From contig NZ_CP064030.1 in assembly GCF_016865235.1 (NCBI RefSeq), forward strand, positions 1,612,001 through 1,676,000: a DNA stretch of 64,000 nucleotides, given 5' to 3'. Numbering within the stretch: the stretch's first letter is position 1; the number at the start of each line of letters is the position of its first letter. Both the position numbers and the translations under genes were made by a program. This document shows positions 46,626 through 56,400 of the stretch, piece after piece. The notes under the pieces are model-generated. The model made no database searches. It had not been told where the DNA came from and worked only from the letters and a program-made list of their open reading frames with translations. Source of the stretch: Dyella caseinilytica (GTDB lineage: Bacteria > Pseudomonadota > Gammaproteobacteria > Xanthomonadales > Rhodanobacteraceae).

Positions 46626-48026
46626 ATGAGCGGTTTTCGTATCGAGCACGACAGCATGGGCGAGTTGAAGGTGCCTGCCGACGCCCTGTACGGCGCGCAG
46701 ACCCAGCGCGCGATCGATAATTTCCCCATCTCCGGCCTGCATTTGCCGCGATCCTTCATTCGGGCGCTGGGGCTGATCAAGGTGGCGGCCGCGGAGGCGA
46801 ATCTCGCACTGGGGCATCTGAAGAAAACGCAGGCCTCGGCGATCCGCAAGGCTGCCTTGGCAGTGGCCGAAGGGAAGTTCGATGACCAGTTCCCGATCGA
46901 CGTCTTCCAGACCGGTTCGGGTACCAGCACCAACATGAACGCCAACGAGGTGATTGCACATCTCGCAGCGAAAGCGGGTGCCAAGATCCATCCGAACGAT
47001 CATGTGAATTACGGGCAAAGCTCCAACGACGTGATTCCCACCGCCATCCATGTCAGCGCGACCCTGACCACGCATGAAGAGCTGCTGCCAGCGCTGAAAC
47101 GTCTCAAGCGCACGATCGATCGACGCGCACAGCAACTGCGCAATGTGCCCAAGACCGGGCGCACGCATCTGATGGATGCGATGCCGGTGACCTTCGGGCA
47201 GGAGCTTTCCGGTTGGTCGGCGCAAATCGAGTCGGCCATCGAGCGTATCCAGGATAGCCTCAAGCGTATGCGCCAGCTGCCGCTGGGTGGTACGGCGGTA
47301 GGTACGGGTATCAACGCTGATCCCAAGTTCGGCACCGCAGTGGCGCGTGAGCTGAAGAAGCTGACCGATGTGCGTTTCGATTCCGCGGACAATTATTTCG
47401 AAGGCATGGCCGCACAGGATGCAGCCGTCGAACTTTCCGGTCAGCTCAAGACGCTGGCGGTGGGCTTGATGAAAATCGCCAACGACTTGCGCTGGATGAA
47501 CTCCGGTCCGCTTGCCGGCATCGGCGAAATTGAATTGCCAGCGTTGCAGCCTGGCTCGTCGATCATGCCGGGTAAGGTGAATCCGGTGATTCCCGAAGCC
47601 ACCGCGATGGTGGCGGCGCAGGTGATCGGCAATGATGCCGCGATTACTGTGGCCGGCCAGTCGGGCAACTTCCAGCTCAACGTGATGTTGCCGCTGATCG
47701 CCTACAACCTGTTGCAGTCGATCCATATTCTCGCCAACGTCTCGCGTTTGCTGGCGGATAACGCGATTGCCGGTTTCCGCGTTAATACGGAGCGCGTGGA
47801 TCAGGCGCTGGCAATGAATCCGATCCTGGTGACGGCATTGAATCCGGTGATTGGCTACGAGAAAGGTGCAGCGATTGCCAAGCAGGCTTACAAGGAGAAG
47901 CGTCCGATCATGGACGTGGCGCTGGAGAAGTCAGGATTGTCCAAGGATGTGTTGACGAAGCTGCTGGATCCGCGAGCGTTGACCAAAGGTGGCATCCATG
48001 GTGAAGGCGGTGGTGGTGGCGGTTGA
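46626..48026 (+). CDS. fumC: Class II fumarate hydratase
   Basis: Iron-independent fumarase of the TCA cycle, a tetramer of 466 residues. Signature blocks include TGSGTSTNMNANEVIA, the active-site region QSSNDVIPTAIHVSA and GSSIMPGKVNPVIPE. The ATG at 46626 follows a CGAGGCATTGCC stretch. The C-terminus carries an unusual Gly-rich tail (GGIHGEGGGGGG) beyond the normal end. Purine lyase PurB next to it is a fold relative. Confidence 0.95.
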   Translation: MSGFRIEHDSMGELKVPADALYGAQTQRAIDNFPISGLHLPRSFIRALGLIKVAAAEANLALGHLKKTQASAIRKAALAVAEGKFDDQFPIDVFQTGSGTSTNMNANEVIAHLAAKAGAKIHPNDHVNYGQSSNDVIPTAIHVSATLTTHEELLPALKRLKRTIDRRAQQLRNVPKTGRTHLMDAMPVTFGQELSGWSAQIESAIERIQDSLKRMRQLPLGGTAVGTGINADPKFGTAVARELKKLTDVRFDSADNYFEGMAAQDAAVELSGQLKTLAVGLMKIANDLRWMNSGPLAGIGEIELPALQPGSSIMPGKVNPVIPEATAMVAAQVIGNDAAITVAGQSGNFQLNVMLPLIAYNLLQSIHILANVSRLLADNAIAGFRVNTERVDQALAMNPILVTALNPVIGYEKGAAIAKQAYKEKRPIMDVALEKSGLSKDVLTKLLDPRALTKGGIHGEGGGGGG

Positions 48027-48041
48027 TTCACCGCCATTTTG

Positions 48042-48611
48042 TCAGTTAGCGACGGTGTCGTCCTTGCAGTCGCTGATGTCGTGATTGGTGACGAGATGAC
48101 TATAGGGCTGGAAGGCAGGAAGCTTGGCAGCAAGTTGGTCCTGTGCGGTCTGAATGGCACCAAGGTCTTGGCATATTTTCAACGCCGACTGCTTCACTAG
48201 CTGGGCCTTGGCTTCGACATCCTGCCCGATCTGTTCGGGATGGCCGCTGGAGAGTGCCTGGGTCACACTCTTTGCCACTTGCTCGCCTATGGCCGCGCCC
48301 GCCTTGCCGGTGGCGATGCCATCCGTGCGCACCATCATGGCATTTTGGTAGTAGGTTTTTAGCAGTTCGCGCACGGCTGGATCAACGGCAACGGCCTGCT
48401 GGTTGATCTGCAGATCGCCATTGGCGCTGATCACAGCATCCGGTGCATTCGAAACGTACACCCTGATCTGCCCATCGCCTGCATGGATGCCGCCGTGGGA
48501 AAGATGAATGCCGGGACCGATGTTGACAATCGAATAGTCACTGCTGCCGTGGCCGCAGGCAGTGAGCAGACTGCATAAAGCCAGGGTTCCGAGCACATTT
48601 GCATAGTTCAT
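48042..48611 (-). CDS. YggN-like lipoprotein (distal paralog)
   Basis: A 189-residue envelope protein. The signal peptide ends in a lipobox (LLTACG, Cys19), so it is probably anchored as a lipoprotein. The region VYVSNAPDAVISANGDLQIN then PAVRELLKTYYQN resembles YggN (DUF2884). Two Cys near the C-terminus could form a disulfide. It shares this arrangement with the gene just upstream, from which it is separated by 48 bases. The function is unknown; the operon suggests an envelope role. Confidence 0.7.
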   Translation of the reverse strand: MNYANVLGTLALCSLLTACGHGSSDYSIVNIGPGIHLSHGGIHAGDGQIRVYVSNAPDAVISANGDLQINQQAVAVDPAVRELLKTYYQNAMMVRTDGIATGKAGAAIGEQVAKSVTQALSSGHPEQIGQDVEAKAQLVKQSALKICQDLGAIQTAQDQLAAKLPAFQPYSHLVTNHDISDCKDDTVAN

Positions 48612-48659
48612 GGCGATGCCTGTTGTTTGGGCGATGAATGCGCTTGGCAGAGCAGGGGG

Positions 48660-49184
48660 TCAGTTCTTGTTGTCGTTCTGGCAACTGGTGACGCTTTTTT
48701 GGGTCATGAGGTTTCCGTATGGCTTGAACTCGGCAAGCTGCGCGCTGAGCTGATCTTGCACCGTTTTGATATTGGCGCTGTCCTGGCACATTTTCTGGCT
48801 GAGTTTGCTCAATTGATCGGCGCCTGCTGAGGCATCCTGATCCTGGTCGGTTTTGGATTTGCCTTGCACTTTGTTCGCTAGTGCTTTAACTCCCATCCCG
48901 GCGCCAACCTTGCCCATTTCCTTGCCGGTTTGGCTCACGTCGTGGACATTTTGGTAATACAGCATCAGCAGTCCACGTTGAGCGGGATTGATCGTGATCA
49001 CCTTATCAGCGATCTCCAGGTCACCGTTGGCGTTGATGGCGGCATCCGGCGTGCCGCTGACGTGCAAGGTCACGATGTTGTCTTTCAACGTGATCGCGCC
49101 ATCCTCCATCGAGGTATCAGGTATGTCGCAGGCGCTGATGGCGGTGCACAGCGCAAGCAGCAGGATCGTTCGTTGGTACTTCAT
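48660..49184 (-). CDS. YggN-like lipoprotein (proximal paralog)
   Basis: A 174-residue protein with the signal peptide and lipobox AISAC (Cys18), started from an ATG behind AGGGGAAC. The core LHVSGTPDAAINANGDLEI and PAQRGLLMLYYQNV aligns closely with the next gene downstream, showing a tandem duplication. Two Cys flank the C-terminal part. It begins 50 bases after the ABC permease, so it may be the fifth gene of the YtrA-type operon. Confidence 0.7.
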   Translation of the reverse strand: MKYQRTILLLALCTAISACDIPDTSMEDGAITLKDNIVTLHVSGTPDAAINANGDLEIADKVITINPAQRGLLMLYYQNVHDVSQTGKEMGKVGAGMGVKALANKVQGKSKTDQDQDASAGADQLSKLSQKMCQDSANIKTVQDQLSAQLAEFKPYGNLMTQKSVTSCQNDNKN

Positions 49185-49234
49185 GATGTGTTCCCCTATC
49201 TGATCATGGTTGGCCAAGCGAAAAGTGTGTCGCT

Positions 49235-50203
49235 TCAGCTGTCGTCGCGCCAGCGGCGGAACCAGACGGACAGGGCGAGCATCGCGACACCGGCGACGGC
49301 GCCAATCCAGATGTCGGGCTTAGCCAGAACGCTGTAGGCGTTGGACAGGCTGAAGAAGTCACTGATGGCTTGCGGATCATGGCCGATCTGCACCAGGCCT
49401 GTGTCCTTGAACCAGCCGCCAGGGAAGACGCTGAACAACACGCGCGCCAGGATCTCGCGCCAGTACCAGTCGCTTCTCACGTCAAGCAGGCCGAGAATGT
49501 GGAACCAGCTCAGGATGACACCCAGCGCGACCGGAATCACCACTGCCCACAGGAAGGGTTTGCTCCTGGCCCACGACGAACACAGCATCAGCCAGCCGAC
49601 GGTCGGCAGCGACCAGAGCATATAGATCGGAAGTGAGCCGATCAGGAAGCTGATTACCTGGAGGGGATGAGCCAACATCAGCAGCGACCACACACTCACA
49701 CCGTGCAGTGACAAGGTGATAGCAAACAACAGTAGCATCGCAAAGCCGGTAAGCACGCCACAAGCGATCGCAATGATGGGTGCTGCGATGATCGCGGCGA
49801 TGACCTTGGATGCAACGGTCTGCGTATTGGAGATTGGCAGGGATTTCCAGAACAGTATGCTGCGATCACGGCGGTCGTCATACAGCGCGCCAAGGCAGTA
49901 GAAAAACACGACGAAGCAGAAAACGATGCTGATCAGGAAACTGGCCGAAAGCATGGCCATATCCAGGCCGGAGCCCACCATCTGCATCTGATGCGCATCG
50001 AGCGAGTTGATCAGGCGGGGGAGGTTTTCGAGGTCGCCGGCATCACCGAAATGGAAGCCATGATGCACGCCGAAGACTTCGCCGCCGATGATGCCCATGA
50101 TGTTCAATAGCAGGAACACGCCGCCTGTGATCACCGGGGCCCAGAAGAAGCCGCCGCGATGTTCCCAGAATTCGCGCTTGATCAACCAGTAGACAGTTTT
50201 CAT
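49235..50203 (-). CDS. ABC transporter permease
   Basis: A membrane protein of 322 residues with about six hydrophobic segments (about 20-45, 95-120, 140-170, 180-205, 225-250, 290-310). Type ABC-2-like permeases of this form pair with a single ATPase. The start MKTVYWLIKREFWEHRGGF overlaps the ATPase stop by ATGA. The frame extended upstream overlaps the ATPase and is rejected. The substrate is unknown; bacitracin-like or peptide export is possible by analogy to YtrA-regulated systems. Confidence 0.82.
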   Translation of the reverse strand: MKTVYWLIKREFWEHRGGFFWAPVITGGVFLLLNIMGIIGGEVFGVHHGFHFGDAGDLENLPRLINSLDAHQMQMVGSGLDMAMLSASFLISIVFCFVVFFYCLGALYDDRRDRSILFWKSLPISNTQTVASKVIAAIIAAPIIAIACGVLTGFAMLLLFAITLSLHGVSVWSLLMLAHPLQVISFLIGSLPIYMLWSLPTVGWLMLCSSWARSKPFLWAVVIPVALGVILSWFHILGLLDVRSDWYWREILARVLFSVFPGGWFKDTGLVQIGHDPQAISDFFSLSNAYSVLAKPDIWIGAVAGVAMLALSVWFRRWRDDS

Positions 50204-51057
50204 GCGTAGGTCCCCTTCATGGTGGCGACGAACAGATCGCTGACAGAGGGGCGGCGGATTTCGCCGAGCGCCTGCAAGCGCGAGTGTTCGATGCCATCGA
50301 ACAGGAAAATGCTTTTGCCAAATACCTGCCGCTCGTCCATGGGATTGAGCTGGCGTGCAGTGGCGGCCATGTCGGCGCTGCACAGGACTTCGGCGAAGCG
50401 TTCGCCGACCGCTTCCATGTCGGTATCGAGCACGATCTTGCCGTCGCGAATGAACATCAGGTCGGTGAGGATGTGTTCGATCTCCTCGACTTGATGGGTG
50501 GTGACGATAATCGTCTTGTTATCGTCGAAGTATTCTTCCAGCAGACTCTGGTAGAACTGTTTGCGGTAGAGAATGTCCAGGCCGAGCGTAGGCTCGTCCA
50601 GCACCAGAACTCGCGCATCAATGGCCATTACCAACGCCAGATGCAGCTGTACGATCATGCCTTTGGACATTTGCCTTACGCGTTGATCGGGCGTGAGTTT
50701 GGTGCGCGCCAGGAAGGCTTCGCATTTGGCGCGGTTGAAGCGTGGATGAATGTTGGCGACGAAATCGACCGCCTCGCGCACGCGTATCCACCGCGGCAGC
50801 ACCGCAACGTCGGCGATAAAGCACACTTGCTCCATCAACTTGTCGCGCTGGGTGCGTGGGTCCAGTCCCAGCACGCTCAGGTGGCCCTGGAAATCGGTCA
50901 GACCCAGCATCGCTTTTAATGCCGTGGTCTTGCCGGCGCCGTTCGGGCCAATCAGGCCCACGATGCGGCCGGGCTGGATATCGAAGCTCACATTGTCCAG
51001 CGCAACGGCATTCTTGTAGCGCTTGCTCAGACCGCTGGCGGTGACGACAGCATTCAT
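50200..51057 (-). CDS. ABC transporter ATP-binding protein
   Basis: Nucleotide-binding subunit of 285 residues. Walker A GPNGAGKTT, a degenerate signature MSKGMIVQLHLAL in place of LSGGQ, Walker B VLVLDEPTLGLD and the switch His in TTHQVEEIE are visible. The ATG at 51057 overlaps the regulator stop (ATGA), and its own stop overlaps the permease start. It pairs with the neighbouring permease as a two-subunit exporter. Confidence 0.92.
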   Translation of the reverse strand: MNAVVTASGLSKRYKNAVALDNVSFDIQPGRIVGLIGPNGAGKTTALKAMLGLTDFQGHLSVLGLDPRTQRDKLMEQVCFIADVAVLPRWIRVREAVDFVANIHPRFNRAKCEAFLARTKLTPDQRVRQMSKGMIVQLHLALVMAIDARVLVLDEPTLGLDILYRKQFYQSLLEEYFDDNKTIIVTTHQVEEIEHILTDLMFIRDGKIVLDTDMEAVGERFAEVLCSADMAATARQLNPMDERQVFGKSIFLFDGIEHSRLQALGEIRRPSVSDLFVATMKGTYA

Positions 51058-51428
51058 GAGTGATTCTCCGTATCCTGTGACGCTTCGCGCATCAGGGTTT
51101 TCAGGTCCAGGCCCAGGCGCTGCAGGCGTGCATACAGCGCCGGCCATTCCTCGCGCAAGAAGCGCTCGCGCTCAGACTTGAGCAATGCCTCACGGGCTCC
51201 ATCTGTAACAAACATGCCCAACCCCCTCCTTTTTTCCACAAGTTGATCGTCGACCAGTTCCTGGTACGCCTTGGACACGGTGAGCGGATTGATCTGGAAA
51301 TCCGCCGCCACCTGACGCACTGACGGCAGCGGGTCGCCCTCGTTCAAGGCGCCGTCCAGGATCATCGCCACAACGCGTTCGCGTAGCTGGCGATAGATCG
51401 GGACACTGTCGTTCCAGGTGATGGACAT
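51054..51428 (-). CDS. GntR-family regulator, YtrA subfamily
   Basis: A 124-residue transcription factor with an N-terminal winged helix (SVPIYRQLRERVVAMILDG, LPSVRQVAADFQINPLTVSKA) and a very short helical C-terminal part. This is the architecture of YtrA-type GntR proteins, which control their own ABC-transporter operons. The ATG at 51428 follows the upstream gene by 4 bases. The palindrome over the promoter at 51783-51806 is the likely operator. Confidence 0.88.
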   Translation of the reverse strand: MSITWNDSVPIYRQLRERVVAMILDGALNEGDPLPSVRQVAADFQINPLTVSKAYQELVDDQLVEKRRGLGMFVTDGAREALLKSERERFLREEWPALYARLQRLGLDLKTLMREASQDTENHS

Positions 51429-51432
51429 GGAT

Positions 51433-51753
51433 TTATTCCTTGCTGATGCTGGCGAGCTTGGTGTTGCCAAACGAATAGTAGGGCATGGCCAATTGCGCTC
51501 CGAGCAGGCTTGCGCCGCTTTCGGACTCGCGCGCGATGGGCGAGTTGGCGATGGTGAGGCTGGCTGTCGTCAGCAGCGCGGCGGCACGCTTGTCTTCCGC
51601 TGAGGGGCGCACTTCCACCGGGGCCAGGTTGATGACCTTCACGCCATCGATTTCGGCTACGGGGGCTTTGGGGGTATTCGGGCTCATGGCAATCAGGCTG
51701 ACCGAGGTGAACAGAACCGCGGCAGTCAAGGCGATCGGATTCGGTGCTTTCAT
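51433..51753 (-). CDS. Small exported protein leading the ABC operon
   Basis: A 106-residue protein with a hydrophobic N-terminus (about 7-23) typical of a Sec signal peptide. The mature part has no Cys and no known domain; it contains GVKVINLAPVEVRP and ends in GAQLAMPYYSFGNTKLASI. It is the first gene after the operon promoter and 4 bases before the regulator, so it is co-expressed with it. It may be a periplasmic sensor or effector peptide; the role is unknown. Confidence 0.65.
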   Translation of the reverse strand: MKAPNPIALTAAVLFTSVSLIAMSPNTPKAPVAEIDGVKVINLAPVEVRPSAEDKRAAALLTTASLTIANSPIARESESGASLLGAQLAMPYYSFGNTKLASISKE

Positions 51754-51782
51754 GACGGCTCTCCTTAGTGATCTCGTGGACC

Positions 51783-51823
51783 GGTGTTGTAGTGAACTAT
51801 AACACCATCTACGCAGGTGTCAA
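51783..51823 (-). promoter_or_regulatory. Sigma70 promoter with overlapping palindromic operator
   Basis: On the minus strand TTGACA (51823-51818) and TATAGT (51801-51796) are 16 bases apart. A 24-bp near-perfect palindrome (51783-51806, outer half-sites GGTGTT/AACACC, inner TAGT/ACTA) covers the -10 and start region. A repressor bound there would block initiation. The encoded YtrA-type regulator is the natural candidate. Confidence 0.75.
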
Positions 51824-51978
51824 CGACGACCGGATATGACTGATGGCCTAGGTCGAGCTAACCGCGAAATGGCGCTGGGCTGGGGTTCCTGGCCCGAGAC
51901 ATAGCCTGCGCCGCCACCGCACGAAGCGGCAGCGGCGGGTGTCAGGTATCCGCCCTGACAGGTATCAGCAGGTGGGGA

Positions 51979-52632
51979 TCAGCGGCGGGAGGTGCGCGGC
52001 CGAGCGGGGCGCATCACGCGCCGGCGGAGCAGGGCTGACTGCAACACGCTTACGCTTCCAGCGCCGGCCCAGTAAAGGCACAGGCCGGCGCTGAGGTGCC
52101 AGGTGACTAGAAAGACGACAACCACCGGCAGCCAGTGCAGCAGCGTGCGCGCCTGTTCTGGCATCGTTGGATGAAGCAGCATGGCGGCGCAGGTCAACAG
52201 GGTTGCGATCAGTGTGAGCCAGATGTCCGGGCGCATCAGCTTCCCGATCCATAGAAACGCGCCTGCGCCAGCAACACTCTGGCGGATGGCCGCATAAAGG
52301 CCGGCGCCGAGCGGAGCCTGCACCATAGCCGTAAGCATTCCGCTCCCCCATCCGCTGGTCATGCCGTGTTGCCGGTAGAGATCCTGCACGGCGCCGGTGT
52401 AAGCGGCTGGATCTTTGGCGTGACGCTCGCGCAAGCGCTCAAGCTCGGGTTTCAGCTTCAACAGCTTGCGCTGGCGATGCCAGGATTGCTCGGCGGCGTG
52501 CAATGTCATCGGCAGCAGAAGCAATCGCACGGAGATCGCCATGGCGATGATGGCAAGGCCATAGCTGCCATCCAGCCCGTGGGCGAGTTGTGTCAGCAGC
52601 CCGGAAAGTCCATCTACGAACATCGACCACAT
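51979..52632 (-). CDS. Short YidC/Oxa1-family membrane protein
   Basis: A membrane insertase-like protein of 217 residues. It shows the Oxa1 core: first core helix AIIAMAISVRLLLLPMTLHA with the conserved groove Arg36, a cytoplasmic helical hairpin (about 47-90) and further helices to residue 200. The large periplasmic domain and first helix of canonical gammaproteobacterial YidC (about 550 residues) are missing. It is away from rpmH/rnpA, so it is probably a second paralog. Substrates are unknown. Confidence 0.78.
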   Translation of the reverse strand: MWSMFVDGLSGLLTQLAHGLDGSYGLAIIAMAISVRLLLLPMTLHAAEQSWHRQRKLLKLKPELERLRERHAKDPAAYTGAVQDLYRQHGMTSGWGSGMLTAMVQAPLGAGLYAAIRQSVAGAGAFLWIGKLMRPDIWLTLIATLLTCAAMLLHPTMPEQARTLLHWLPVVVVFLVTWHLSAGLCLYWAGAGSVSVLQSALLRRRVMRPARPRTSRR

Positions 52633-52759
52633 GGCAGTGCTCCCTGTGCATTGCGCCTGTCCTGGCCAGATGGGCCTGAACGGATGTGATTCAAGCCTGT
52701 CGCGTGCTCGCTGGCGCAGTCAGCTAAAATCACGGATTGCATGAGGGAGCACGACAACG

Positions 52760-53062
52760 ATGTGGTACGCCATCCTTGGCACGGATCATCCTGACTCGCT
52801 TGATCGCCGCATGGCGGCGCGCAGCGCCCATCTGGCTCGGCTGGAGGCCTTGCAGCAACAAGGTCGCCTGTTGCTGGCCGGCCCCTTTCCGGCGATTGAC
52901 GCCGAGCAACCCGGCCCCGCCGGTTTCACCGGTAGCCTGATCGTGGCCGAGTTCGCCTCCCTGGCCGACGCCGAGCAATGGGCCAAGGCCGATCCCTATG
53001 TCGAGGCTGATGTGTATGCCAATGTCAGCGTCAAGCCTTTCCGCAAGGTGCTTCCTGCATGA
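52760..53062 (+). CDS. yciI: YciI-family protein
   Basis: A 100-residue dimeric ferredoxin-like protein, MWYAILGTDHPDSLDRRMAARSAHL, with the family's conserved His/Asp near residues 10-24 and the later block EAEQWAKADPYVEADVYANV-like. Biochemical function is not established in the family. The stop overlaps the bolA start by ATGA, the arrangement seen in related genomes. Confidence 0.88.
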   Translation: MWYAILGTDHPDSLDRRMAARSAHLARLEALQQQGRLLLAGPFPAIDAEQPGPAGFTGSLIVAEFASLADAEQWAKADPYVEADVYANVSVKPFRKVLPA

Positions 53063-53319
53063 CCGCGGCGATGGTCGAGGAAATCCGCCAGCGCCTCACG
53101 GCGGCGCTACATCCCGTTGAACTGGAAGTGCTGGACGAGGGCCATAAGCACGCCGGACATGCCAATGAGGGTAAAGGGCATTTCCACGTACGCATCGTCA
53201 GCCCCGCTTTTGCCGGGGCTTTGCCGATCAAGCGGCACCGGCTGGTGTATGCGGCGCTGGGAGAGCTGATGGACAACGGGATTCATGCGCTGTCCATTGA
53301 CGCCAAGGCGCCGGATTGA
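53059..53319 (+). CDS. bolA: BolA-family protein
   Basis: An 86-residue small regulator or iron-sulfur trafficking partner of monothiol glutaredoxin. The family helix-strand pattern is present with the invariant His in GKGHFHVRIVSPAF and the C-terminal block HRLVYAALGELMDNGIHALSI. A His/Glu-rich loop (EGHKHAGHANEGKG) fits BolA/IbaG metal-binding. It is coupled to yciI. Confidence 0.9.
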   Translation: MTAAMVEEIRQRLTAALHPVELEVLDEGHKHAGHANEGKGHFHVRIVSPAFAGALPIKRHRLVYAALGELMDNGIHALSIDAKAPD

Positions 53320-53452
53320 GCCGAATCAATCACTTGTCCGTGCTTTCCCGGATCTGTTCACGGTCCGGACGCATTGCGGCGCTGTCCCACGTTTGGCACA
53401 GTGACCCATCGCCCGCGCTTGTGGGCCATCCCTATTTGAGCTGCTGATCTGC

Positions 53453-56400
53453 ATGCGTCTAACCACGATCAAACTCGCCGGATTCAAATCCTTCGTCGAT
53501 CCGACCACGTTGCACCTGCCTACCAATATGACTGGTGTGGTGGGACCCAATGGTTGCGGCAAGTCCAACATCATCGACGCCATCCGGTGGGTGATGGGCG
53601 AAAGTGCGGCCAGCCGCTTGCGCGGCGACTCGATCACCGACGTGATCTTCTCCGGCTCGAATGCGCGCAAGCCAGTGGGGCAGGCGACAGTCGAGCTGAT
53701 CTTCGATAACTCCGACGGCACCATTCAGGGCGAATACGCCCAGTACGCCGAAATCTCGGTGAAGCGCCAGGTGACGCGCGACGGGCAATCGGCGTATTTC
53801 CTCAATGGTGCGCGCTGCCGCCGCCGCGATATCACGGACCTGTTCCTCGGCACGGGTCTTGGGCCGCGCAGCTACTCGATCATCGAGCAGGGCATGATCA
53901 GCCAGATCATCGAAGCTCACCCTGAAGAGTTGCGTACGCATCTGGAAGAAGCTGCCGGTATTTCCAAATACAAGGAACGCCGCAAGGAAACCGAAAGCCG
54001 AATCAAGGCAACGCGCGAGAACCTCGATCGTGTGCGTGACGTACGCGACGAAGTGGACAAGCAACTGGAGCATCTCAATCGCCAGGCTCGTGCTGCCGAG
54101 CGATGGAAGGGCTACAAGGAAGAGCAGACCCGCAAGGAAGCCGAGCTGCGCGCCTTGGAATACCGTGGGCTGAAGAGCCAGCATGAAGGGCAGGGACAAG
54201 GGCTTTCCGCCGCCGAGATCGACATCGAAAAACGGCTGGCCACTCAGCGCCAGATCGAATCACAGATCGAAAGCGCGCGTGAACGCCATACTGAGACCAG
54301 CGAGCATCTGAATACGGTGCAGGCTGAGGTCTACAAGGTGGGTGCGGAGATTGCGCGCGTCGAACAGCAAGTTCGCTACAACCGCGAAACCGCCGACCGC
54401 TTGCAGCGAGCGCAGGCGGATGCCGAACGTGAGCATGGTGAGCTGGCCGCCCACATCGCCACCGACCGCGAGCAGATCGAAACGCTGCGTCTGGCTTTGT
54501 CCGAGGGGGAGCCGAAGCTGGAATCCCTGCAGCAAATGCAGGATGAAACCGCCGAGTCGCAACGCGAAACCGAAACCAAACTGGCAGATTGGCAGCAACG
54601 CTGGGATACCTACACCCGCACTGCCGGCGAGGCGAGCCGCGCCGCGGAAGTCGAGCGCACCAAGCTGGCGTATCTCGATCGCCAATCGATGGATCTTGGT
54701 AAGCGCAAGGAAACACTGGAAAACGAGCAAAAAGCCACCGACGTAGCGGCGCTCGATGCGGCCGCCGAGCAGCTACACAACGAGCACGATATGCAGCGCG
54801 AGCGCGTGGAATCGCTCGGCGGTGTGCTCGATCAGCACAAGCTGTCCTACGAAAAGGTGCTCGACGAAGAGCGTCAAGTACAAAGTGTATTGAACGAAGC
54901 GCGTCAGCAACTGCAGACGGCACGCGGTCGCCTCGCTTCGCTGGAGGCCTTGCAGCATGCCGCACTGGGCCAGGAAGAGAGCGCTTCCAGCACTTGGCTT
55001 GCGCAGTTCGGCCTCGATAAGAAACGCCGCCTGGGCGAAGTGCTACAGGTCGAGGCTGGTTGGGAAACGGCTGTCGAAACGGTGCTGTCCGGTTTCATCG
55101 ACAGCGTTCTAGTCGACGGCGCACATGATCTGGCGCGTGAACTTCACGCGCTGAAAGATGCCGATGTCGCCCTGTTGGATGCGGCCGAAGGCGGCGTTGC
55201 CACGGCCGGTACGCTGGCGGCTCATGTACGCGGTCCTGCATCGGCGATGGCCATTCTGGGCCACGTGCTTATTGCTGAAACGATCGAGGAGGCGCATCAG
55301 CGCGTATCGGGACTTTCCGCGCTGGCGCCTTATCAGTCGGTGATTACCCGCAGCGGCGAATGGCTGGGACCGGGCTGGGCTCGCGTGCGCCGTGCGCAGG
55401 GCAATCAGGTTGGCGTGCTGGCGCGTGAGCGTGAAATCCGTGTGCTCACGGAACAGACCGAATCGCTGCAGGCACAGATCGAAGAAGCCTCGGCGCGGCT
55501 CGATATCCTGCGCACCAGCAAGTTCGAAACCGAGCGTGCTCGCGATGATGCGCAGCGCGAGTTGTACAACACACATCGCCGTCAGTCTGAGCTGGCCGGA
55601 CAGCTGCAGAGCCATCGCGGCAAGGTCGAAACCGCTCGCGCCCGCTCAGAAAAAGTGGCTGGAGAGATTTCTGCGCTGATCGAGCAAATGGAAGAGCTGC
55701 AGGGACAGACGCGCGATGCCCGTGCGCGTCTGGATGAGTCGGTCAACAACATGGGCGATCTGGAAGATCAGCGCCGTGAGCTGGAAAACGAGCGGCGTGC
55801 GCTGCTCGAAGCCCGCGAAGAAGCACGCATGAACGCGCGCGAAGCGGCCGATCAAGCGCATGCGCTGGCACTGAGCATGGAGTCCAAACGTTCCTCGCTC
55901 ACCTCGCTGGAGCAAGCGCTGGGACGTATGGATAGCCAGATCCGCGTGATCGAAGCGCGCCGCACCGAAATCGCCGAACAACTTGAGGCGGGCTCCGATC
56001 CCATTGCCGAACTGGAAGCCGAGCGCCAGACTTATCTCGATCAGCGTTTGCTGGTGGATCGCCAGTTGGTCGAGGCGCGTCGCGCGATGGAAGATTGCGA
56101 CATCGAAGTCCGCAAGCTGGAACAACAGCGGCACAGCGTAGAGCAGGAGCTTTCAGGTCTACGCGAAAAGATATCCGAGCAGAAACTCGCAGCGCAGGCA
56201 CTGCAGATGCGCGCAGATCAGCTGGCTGAGGCGATCACGGCGTCGGGGCTGGATCTGGAAACTTTGCTGGCCGAATTGGCTGAGGATGTCGACGCGACAC
56301 AATGGCGTCAGCAACTGGCCGATCTCGCCCAGAAGATCGCGCGGCTGGAACCGGTCAACCTGGCCGCGATCCAGGAGCATGCCGAGCAGAGCGAACGCAA

